From positions 1 through 5,155 of the forward strand of contig JAGVCD010000052.1 in NCBI GenBank assembly GCA_020059425.1: 5,155 nucleotides of DNA, written 5' to 3'. The translations under genes and the position numbers were made by a program. The notes under the pieces are model-generated. The model saw nothing but the letters and a program-made list of their open reading frames with translations. It was not told the DNA's origin and did not search any database. Shown here one piece after another: positions 1 through 4,002 of the stretch; positions within the stretch are counted from its first letter, which is position 1, and each line of letters begins with the position of its first letter. The DNA is from Chamaesiphon sp. (GTDB lineage: Bacteria; Cyanobacteriota; Cyanobacteriia; Cyanobacteriales; Chamaesiphonaceae).

Positions 1-1
1 A

Positions 2-1060
2 CAGACCCATTTTGCCGTGCCGCTCTGGTCGCATGTCAAAAAAGATAAGTCGCCCATTGTGGCCTTGATGGGCATGACCCTCAATGGCAACAGTATTGGA
101 TTTAGTAAACAAGCCTGGGAGGGAGGGATGCGCCCTAGCCCTCAATTCAATTATCGAATTGAATTTGGCGAACTGTACAATACTTATGTCCGCAGTTTCA
201 AAACACCACCAGTTTTTGCGATCGATCATCCAGCGTCAATGTCCAGCTACTTAGCGCGTTATTGGTTGGGCACCATGCAGATTCATCCTGATAAAAGCTT
301 CAAATTTCAGGTGGTGAAAAGCTCGGATCTGGCTGCTGGGGTGCAGTCCAAAAAAATTGATGCCTATGCGGTAGAAGAATCAACCCATCAGCAGTTGGTT
401 AAAAGTAAAGATGGCTTTACGGCCTATGTTGATCGAGATATTTGGCAGGGACATCCCGATAAAATTTTGGCGACTACCGCTGGTTGGGCAAAGAGTAATC
501 CGATTACGGCTAAGGCCGTGGTAGCTTCGGTATTAGCGGCTTGTCAGTTTTGTGACATCGAACGCTTCCGCAAAGAAGAGGACAAAACTCCGATCACTTT
601 GGCTCAGCAATTAGTGAAGCCCGATTATCTGGATGGTGGTGATGCCAAAAATCTGAAGGTATTATTGACGGGAAGTTATCAGTATGATCAAATGAATGCG
701 GTAGCGAAGGCTCCAGTTACCATCCCAGATTTCCAGATTTTTCACTACATTGATAAGTTAGACTATCTCAAAGATCCTAATAATGCTAACTATCTCTGGC
801 AGTCTCATGCTGTTTGGGTCTTGACTCAGATGGTGCGCTGGAATCAGCTGAATTTGTTTGAATATCCTAAAGATGCCGAAAAGTTGATTGCGGCGGCTTA
901 TCCGATGGATGTGTTTAGGGAGGTGGCAAAGGCGGTGGGGCTGAATTTGCCGAAAGAAACTGTCAAGAAAGAAGAAAAGACTGTTTTTATTGATAAGTTG
1001 GCTTTTGATGCTAGTGAGCCATCAGATTACATTAATGGGTTTGATATTCGGACTAGTTAA
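2..1060 (+). CDS. NrtA/CmpA-family ABC transporter substrate-binding protein, 5' truncated
   Basis: This is the C-terminal part of a nitrate/bicarbonate-type (NrtA/CmpA, NMT1-like) binding protein. The frame is open to the left edge. A GTG at 17 could be read as a start, but in-frame codons before it (QTHFA) continue the conserved fold, so I treat the gene as cut by the window. About 352 residues are present; family members are about 440-450, so the signal peptide and first lobe are missing. Family-like stretches are LMGMTLNGNSIGFSK, the segment around FAIDHPASMSSYLARYWLG, and SHAVWVLTQMVRW near the C-terminus. The family delivers nitrate, nitrite or bicarbonate to a membrane permease and ATPase. 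A very similar domain is also fused to the C-terminus of NrtC-type ATPases, and the missing part would decide between them. No permease or ATPase gene follows, so partner genes would have to lie upstream. The ligand cannot be assigned. Confidence 0.82.
   Translation, partial: QTHFAVPLWSHVKKDKSPIVALMGMTLNGNSIGFSKQAWEGGMRPSPQFNYRIEFGELYNTYVRSFKTPPVFAIDHPASMSSYLARYWLGTMQIHPDKSFKFQVVKSSDLAAGVQSKKIDAYAVEESTHQQLVKSKDGFTAYVDRDIWQGHPDKILATTAGWAKSNPITAKAVVASVLAACQFCDIERFRKEEDKTPITLAQQLVKPDYLDGGDAKNLKVLLTGSYQYDQMNAVAKAPVTIPDFQIFHYIDKLDYLKDPNNANYLWQSHAVWVLTQMVRWNQLNLFEYPKDAEKLIAAAYPMDVFREVAKAVGLNLPKETVKKEEKTVFIDKLAFDASEPSDYINGFDIRTS
144..165. repeat. Perfect 9-bp inverted repeat inside the binding-protein gene
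   Basis: The arms AATTCAATT (144-152) and AATTGAATT (157-165) are exact reverse complements around a 4-base loop ATCG. The element is AT-rich and lies in the reading frame, coding for part of QFNYRIEF. It may be a chance result of the codons, an mRNA hairpin, or a protein-binding palindrome. The sequence does not choose between these. Confidence 0.5.
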
Positions 1061-1071
1061 CCAAATATATT

Positions 1072-1098
1072 TTGTCTAGGGCATGTCATCACTATAAG
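1072..1098 (+). promoter_or_regulatory. Possible promoter for the membrane-anchored protein
   Basis: TATAAG at 1093-1098 matches the sigma-70-type -10 consensus at five of six positions. TTGTCT at 1072-1077 is a weak -35 (four of six) with a short 15-base spacer. Transcription would begin near 1105, leaving about 49 bases before the GTG at 1154. This would place the alternative ATG at 1103 at or before the transcript start. The -10 sits in the loop of the inverted repeat, so the palindrome could be an operator. This is pattern matching only. Confidence 0.25.
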
Positions 1099-1115
1099 TC
1101 AGATGACCTGGCCTG
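1077..1115. repeat. Imperfect inverted repeat between the binding protein and the anchored protein
   Basis: Positions 1077-1090 pair with 1102-1115 in 12 of 14 positions, counting one G-T wobble. The inner core is a perfect GTCATC / GATGAC around an 11-base loop. The outer part is GG / CC and CA / TG, separated by single mismatches. No T-run follows, so it is not a typical intrinsic terminator. It could be an operator, since the loop holds a -10-like TATAAG, or an mRNA-stabilising hairpin at the end of the upstream gene. Confidence 0.5.
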
Positions 1116-1153
1116 ATAGAGCCAAATTTTCCATCATTCCACATCTTTGTTCT

Positions 1154-1852
1154 GTGAAAAAAATCTTGGCAATCGCCGCCCTCTTCTCGATCGGCTTACT
1201 GGTTGGTACCGGTTATTCCTATTGGAAAAATGCTACTTCTCTGCCTGATTGGTATCAAGCCTCCACCACCGAACCAGTTGCTCTCCCCACGGCCACAGTA
1301 TCGCCAATACCATCCCCTCGATCGGCTACTGTCATCCAAGAAACCATCAAAACGGCTCAACCAGGAGCAGTTCAAGAAAAGCTCACCGCCTCAGAAGTGG
1401 ATAACCTGATCATGGCTGGTTTAACCAAAAGTAGTGGTAAATCTCGGCCTCTCCCATCAGCCATCAAAGGTATTAAAACCCAGATTCAGCAGAACCAGAT
1501 TCGGACTGGGGCAATTATCGATTTAGCCGCGATCGAACAGATGCCACCCAGTCCCCGCACCGAAATGATCCGTAAAATTTTGCAAGTGATGCCCCAACTG
1601 CGCGGTCAGCCCGTATACATTGGAGTTATCGGACGACTAGTGGTGAAAGATGGACAGCCCCAGCTTTCTGCTGATAGCAAACTCCAGATCGGCAAAGTAG
1701 AATTGCCACTAGATGATGTGGCTCAACAGTTGGGGATGTCTCGTTCGGCTGTTGAAAAGAATCTGACCAGCTATTTGCAATTCCGTGATCTGAATATCGA
1801 TAAGATTGATTTGACGGACCAGGGTGCAGTGATTACGGGGCAAAAGAAGTAG
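1154..1852 (+). CDS. Membrane-anchored protein of unknown function
   Basis: I do not recognise a named gene. From the GTG at 1154 the protein has 232 residues. It starts with two lysines, then one hydrophobic segment (about residues 4-23) that is a signal anchor or signal peptide, then a Pro/Thr/Ser-rich linker (about 40-58), then a soluble domain. An ATG at 1103 would add 17 residues without changing the anchor, but it lies inside an inverted repeat. GTG 1154 gives the more typical N-terminus. Neither start has a clear Shine-Dalgarno, so the start is uncertain. The domain has LTASEVDNLI near its beginning and a strand-rich stretch with VYIGVIGRLVVKDGQPQL followed by KVELPLDDV. This loosely recalls extracytoplasmic anchored proteins of the YpmS/DUF2140 kind, but I see that only as a pattern. 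The protein most likely faces the periplasm or thylakoid lumen. It ends with LTDQGAVITGQKK, probably a final beta strand. Confidence 0.75.
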   Translation: MKKILAIAALFSIGLLVGTGYSYWKNATSLPDWYQASTTEPVALPTATVSPIPSPRSATVIQETIKTAQPGAVQEKLTASEVDNLIMAGLTKSSGKSRPLPSAIKGIKTQIQQNQIRTGAIIDLAAIEQMPPSPRTEMIRKILQVMPQLRGQPVYIGVIGRLVVKDGQPQLSADSKLQIGKVELPLDDVAQQLGMSRSAVEKNLTSYLQFRDLNIDKIDLTDQGAVITGQKK

Positions 1853-1909
1853 GCAGTTTAGCAGTGTCAGGCGATCGATCTCCAACCAGTCACCAATCAG
1901 AGATTTTTG

Positions 1910-1957
1910 CTAAGATCCAGGCAACTCCCCCTCAGCAAGCGGGAATGTCCTAAGATC
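1910..1957. repeat. Direct repeat CTAAGATC, two copies 40 bases apart
   Basis: CTAAGATC occurs at 1910-1917 and again at 1950-1957 in the 118-base gap before the glutathione S-transferase gene. The offset is exactly 40 bases, close to four helical turns, so two proteins bound there would face the same side. Each copy also holds TAAGAT, a poor -10-like hexamer (four of six). The gap otherwise contains a HIP1-like GCGATCGA at 1871-1878 and no convincing terminator. Confidence 0.35.
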
Positions 1958-1960
1958 AAT

Positions 1961-1966
1961 GAGGAA
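1961..1966 (+). promoter_or_regulatory. Shine-Dalgarno that sets the GST start
   Basis: GAGGAA lies just before the ATG at 1971, with six bases between GAGG and the start codon. The earlier in-frame ATG at 1959 overlaps this site and has no purine-rich block in front of it. The site therefore favours 1971 and a protein beginning MSDFKLYQYN. Confidence 0.6.
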
Positions 1967-1970
1967 GACG

Positions 1971-2585
1971 ATGTCAGATTTCAAATTGTATCAGTACAAT
2001 TCTTCGGGAAATTGCTACAAAATTAGATTGTTACTGAATATGTTAAATATCGATTATGAAAGTATTGAAATCGATATCTTAAAAAAAGAATCCAGAACCC
2101 CAGAATTTCTAAAAATCAATCCTAATGGCAGAATTCCGGTTTTAGAGCACCAGGGCAAATTTCTGGCAGAATCCAGTGCAGCTTTGTGGTATTTGGCCAA
2201 AGATACACCTTATTTATCTAACGATAATTTTCAAGAAGCGCAGACTTTGCAATGGATGTTTTTTGAACAATATAGTCATGAGCCATTTATCGCCACTTCC
2301 AGATTTTGGATTCATATTCTCAAAGCAGCTGACCAGTATCAGCAGCAACTAGAGCAAAAGCAAGCTGGTGGCTACGCGGCCTTGGATGTGATGGAAAATC
2401 ATTTGGGTCAACAGCGTTATTTTGTAGCTAATCAGTTTAGTATTGCCGATATTGCTCTTTATGCTTATACCCATGTAGCGGAGGAAGGAAATTTCGACTT
2501 GACGAAATATAGCAATATTCAGCAATGGTTTCAGCGGATTGAGTCTCAACCAGGTTACCTGTCAATCAAGGATAATTCACATTAG
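1971..2585 (+). CDS. Glutathione S-transferase family protein
   Basis: A cytosolic GST of 204 residues, normal for the family, with both domains complete. The family conjugates glutathione to electrophiles or reduces peroxides and disulfides; the substrate here is unknown. The N-terminal thioredoxin-like domain (about 3-78) opens with LYQYNSSGNCYKIRL, where Ser11/Ser12 are the likely glutathione-activating residues and Cys15 is close by. NGRIPVL carries the cis-proline (Pro56), and Glu67-Ser68 is the gamma-glutamyl binding pair. The helical C-terminal domain (about 88-200) has FSIADIALYAYTH with Asp160 as the conserved N-cap. The start at 1971 is chosen over ATG 1959 because GAGGAA precedes it. 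It is followed after 5 bases by the hydroxylase-family gene, so the two are probably one transcript. The gene is AT-rich: by hand count 226 of 600 bases at 1981-2580 are G or C (about 38%), and it contains no CGATCG, unlike its neighbours. Confidence 0.9.
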   Translation: MSDFKLYQYNSSGNCYKIRLLLNMLNIDYESIEIDILKKESRTPEFLKINPNGRIPVLEHQGKFLAESSAALWYLAKDTPYLSNDNFQEAQTLQWMFFEQYSHEPFIATSRFWIHILKAADQYQQQLEQKQAGGYAALDVMENHLGQQRYFVANQFSIADIALYAYTHVAEEGNFDLTKYSNIQQWFQRIESQPGYLSIKDNSH

Positions 2586-2590
2586 TAGTG

Positions 2591-3391
2591 ATGAACAATG
2601 AAGCAACCATCCGCCTCAGTTTTTTTTGTGGGATTTTGACACTAATGGTGGTGTGGGAAAAAATTGCCCCACACCGCCAACCCAATGCTTACTCATCATT
2701 TCGCCAGCTAAACAACTTAGGCATAGCTATTCTCAATACATTTCTCCTGCGATCGATCTTTCCCGTGGCAGCAGTCGGCAGTGCCATTCTCGCCGCTCAA
2801 CAAGGTTGGGGAATATTTAACATAATTTTTTTACCTAGCTGGCTAACCATATTATTATCGATCGTCCTGTTGGATCTAATTATCTATGGGCAACATGTAT
2901 TGTTTCATGCCCTTCCGATCGGCTGGCAGATCCACAAAGTGCATCATTCCGACCCAGATTTTGATGTGACCACTGGTTTACGATTTCACCCGATCGAGAT
3001 TTTATTATCAATGGGCATCAAGATTTTAGCGATATGGTTACTAGGCATAGCACCCTTCGCCGTCTTGATTTTTGAGGTGTTGCTGAATGCCACCGCTATG
3101 TTCAACCATAGCAATATTTCCTTGCCAGGACTTTTCGAGCATTGCGTGCGCTTATTTATAGTTACGCCAGACATGCACCGAATTCATCATTCGGTCATAC
3201 CGGCAGAAACCAACAGCAATTTTGGGTTCAATCTCACCTGCTGGGACCGCCTGTTTGGAACCTATCTTGCTGATCCGATCGCTGGACAAGAGAAGATGTC
3301 GATCGGGTTACCCGAATATCAACAGGATCAACGAGTGGCAAAATTGCTAGGAATGCTCATTCTACCTTTTGTAGCCGATATTCAAGATTAA
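2591..3391 (+). CDS. Sterol desaturase / fatty acid hydroxylase family membrane protein
   Basis: An integral membrane di-iron oxygenase of 266 residues. The family inserts oxygen into, or desaturates, lipid-like substrates (sterols, fatty acids, carotenoids, alkylglycerols); the substrate here is not evident. The histidine clusters that bind iron are all visible: HVLFH (His102, His106), HKVHH (His115, His118, His119), His133 in RFHP, His173 in FNHSN, and HRIHH (His196, His199, His200). Hydrophobic segments lie at about 9-22, 43-68, 76-100, 137-165 and 181-193. The C-terminal NFGFNLTCWDRLFGTY is typical of bacterial members. The start could also be GTG at 2588, one codon earlier. No close Shine-Dalgarno is present, and the 5-base gap from the GST stop suggests translational coupling. 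The stop codon abuts that of the minus-strand DUF4342 gene. Pairing with a GST could mean joint handling of oxidised lipids, which is inference. Confidence 0.9.
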   Translation: MNNEATIRLSFFCGILTLMVVWEKIAPHRQPNAYSSFRQLNNLGIAILNTFLLRSIFPVAAVGSAILAAQQGWGIFNIIFLPSWLTILLSIVLLDLIIYGQHVLFHALPIGWQIHKVHHSDPDFDVTTGLRFHPIEILLSMGIKILAIWLLGIAPFAVLIFEVLLNATAMFNHSNISLPGLFEHCVRLFIVTPDMHRIHHSVIPAETNSNFGFNLTCWDRLFGTYLADPIAGQEKMSIGLPEYQQDQRVAKLLGMLILPFVADIQD

Positions 3392-3742
3392 CTATTCGCC
3401 TTTTTCCACCACAATGGTCAGGTGAGCAACCATCGAACCGATCACAGCTACCGCTGTTACTACTGGAAATAGTGCTGCCCCCAACACCCCACCCACAACA
3501 CCCACCGTCAAAGGGATTTCAATCAAAGTCTGGCCTTCGGAGTGTTTGATAATAATCCGCCGGATATTCCCAGCATGAATCAGTTCTTTCACCTTCCCGA
3601 CTAGGGAATCGCCATTGATGCTAAATTCTTCGACGGTGACCTTCTCGGTAGGTTCTTTGGCTTTGGTCTCGCAAACTGACGGTACGATCGAATCCGCAGA
3701 CTGTGATTGCTCTTGTGTTTTTGGGGTGCTGGAGTCATTCAT
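3392..3742 (-). CDS. DUF4342 domain-containing protein
   Basis: A small protein of 116 residues from the ATG at 3742. An AGGA (3753-3750) sits seven bases before that ATG. A GTG at 3763 would add seven residues (MTKQDKT) and also has a purine-rich block close in front, so it cannot be excluded. Residues 1-34 are polar and probably disordered. From about 35 the DUF4342 pattern is clear: VEEFSINGDSLVGKVKELIH, then GNIRRIIIK, then TLIEIPLTVGVVGG, followed by a glycine- and alanine-rich hydrophobic stretch (about 80-107), and the ending LTIVVEKGE. The function of DUF4342 is not known. The hydrophobic stretch may be membrane-associated or form a tight core. The gene converges on the hydroxylase gene with no gap and diverges from leuS. 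The polar N-terminal extension seems longer than the core domain needs. Confidence 0.85.
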   Translation of the reverse strand: MNDSSTPKTQEQSQSADSIVPSVCETKAKEPTEKVTVEEFSINGDSLVGKVKELIHAGNIRRIIIKHSEGQTLIEIPLTVGVVGGVLGAALFPVVTAVAVIGSMVAHLTIVVEKGE

Positions 3743-3776
3743 GGTTTTGTCCTGCTTCGTCACTGAACCCTCTCAG

Positions 3777-3806
3777 ATTAGAAGAAAATGTTGAGGAAGC
3801 TGTGAG
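3777..3806 (-). promoter_or_regulatory. Possible promoter for the DUF4342 gene
   Basis: Read on the minus strand, CTCACA (3806-3801) is a four-of-six -35 and TCTAAT (3782-3777) a five-of-six -10, with an 18-base spacer. Transcription would start near 3770. This leaves a normal leader of about 28 bases for the ATG at 3742 but only about 7 for the GTG at 3763, which mildly supports the ATG start. It overlaps the proposed leuS promoter on the other strand. Confidence 0.3.
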
Positions 3807-3820
3807 GATAGAAATTTAAT
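3791..3820 (+). promoter_or_regulatory. Possible leuS promoter
   Basis: TTGAGG (3791-3796) and TTTAAT (3815-3820) match the -35 and -10 consensus at four and five of six positions, with an 18-base spacer. Transcription would begin near 3827 and give a leader of about 90 bases before the leuS GTG. This leader would contain the leucine-rich small ORF and the pairing segments described below. An alternative pair, TTGCGA (3851) and TATGTT (3875), is weaker and would start the transcript after the small ORF's ATG, which would rule the ORF out. Confidence 0.35.
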
Positions 3821-3834
3821 CTCAAGGCCAGCCG

Positions 3835-3848
3835 CCAATTACCAATTA
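3835..3848. repeat. Tandem 7-bp repeat CCAATTA in the leuS leader region
   Basis: CCAATTA occurs twice head to tail (3835-3841 and 3842-3848). Separately, AATTTAAT (3813-3820) and ATTAAATT (3845-3852) form an 8-bp inverted repeat across 24 bases, overlapping the proposed -10. Both are short and AT-rich and could be chance. Confidence 0.4.
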
Positions 3849-3854
3849 AATTGC

Positions 3855-3918
3855 GACGGGGTGACCAGAAATGTTATGTTTACCCTTATCCCTGCTAGTT
3901 TTCAGCCCCCGTCCCCGT
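3855..3918 (+). promoter_or_regulatory. Candidate leuS leader with two alternative pairings
   Basis: GACGGGG (3855-3861) is the exact reverse complement of CCCCGTC (3907-3913), giving a 7-bp GC-rich stem around 45 bases. Because CCCCGT is present twice in tandem (3907-3912 and 3913-3918), ACGGGG (3856-3861) can instead pair with the second copy, which includes the first two bases of the leuS GTG start codon. The 5' arm overlaps the Shine-Dalgarno-like GGGGTGA (3858-3864) of the small ORF, and the loop holds that ORF's leucine codons. The pairing could control leuS translation. That role is inferred; only the complementarity is seen. Confidence 0.35.
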
Positions 3919-4002
3919 GAAATATACCCCCAGCGCAATCGAAACCAAATGGCAGCAAGAGTGGGACAGAATTGGTCTCTACCAAACCGATACCACCAGT
4001 AG
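3871..4002 (+). CDS. Possible leucine-rich leader peptide overlapping leuS
   Basis: A 43-codon ORF begins at ATG 3871 and ends at TAG 4000-4002, overlapping the start of leuS in another frame by 86 bases. Its first nine residues are MLCLPLSLL: five leucines, using TTA three times, then CTG and CTA side by side. GGGGTGA (3858-3864) precedes it, a good match to the anti-Shine-Dalgarno complement, with nine bases between GGGG and the ATG. After the first dozen residues the ORF runs through leuS codons, so its C-terminal part has no independent meaning. Leucine-rich leaders are known to control leucine biosynthesis operons in enterobacteria. I know of no described case for cyanobacterial leuS. 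The cluster could be chance in a T-rich leader. If translation occurs, only the N-terminal part is likely to matter. Confidence 0.25.
   Translation: MLCLPLSLLVFSPRPREIYPQRNRNQMAARVGQNWSLPNRYHQ

Noticed and set aside
17..19. GTG at 17 as the start of the first gene
   Set aside because: The codons before it continue the conserved fold without a stop, and the protein would lack its signal and first lobe, so the gene is cut by the window edge.
1203..1409. 68-codon plus-strand ORF inside the anchored-protein gene
   Set aside because: It is an alternative-frame shadow of the 1154-1852 gene, with no ribosome site and no recognisable protein features.
1878..1908. Possible terminator after the anchored-protein gene: ATCTC / GAGAT followed by a T-run
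   Set aside because: The stem has only five pairs, is AT-containing and has a 17-base loop, so it is unlikely to terminate transcription.
2349..2549. 66-codon minus-strand ORF
   Set aside because: It lies antisense within the GST gene, whose conserved motifs explain this stretch.
2626..2820. 64-codon plus-strand ORF
   Set aside because: It is an alternative frame inside the hydroxylase-family gene; the translation looks like low-complexity shadow sequence.
2986..3174. 62-codon minus-strand ORF
   Set aside because: It is antisense to the histidine-motif region of the hydroxylase-family gene.
3788..3805. Five-codon ORF MLRKL with two leucines, a possible leuS leader peptide
   Set aside because: It ends before the predicted -10 and transcript start, so it would not be in the leuS mRNA, and two leucines in five codons is weak evidence.
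3851..3880. TTGCGA / TATGTT as the leuS promoter
   Set aside because: Both hexamers match at only four of six positions. The pair at 3791-3820 fits better, though this one is not excluded.
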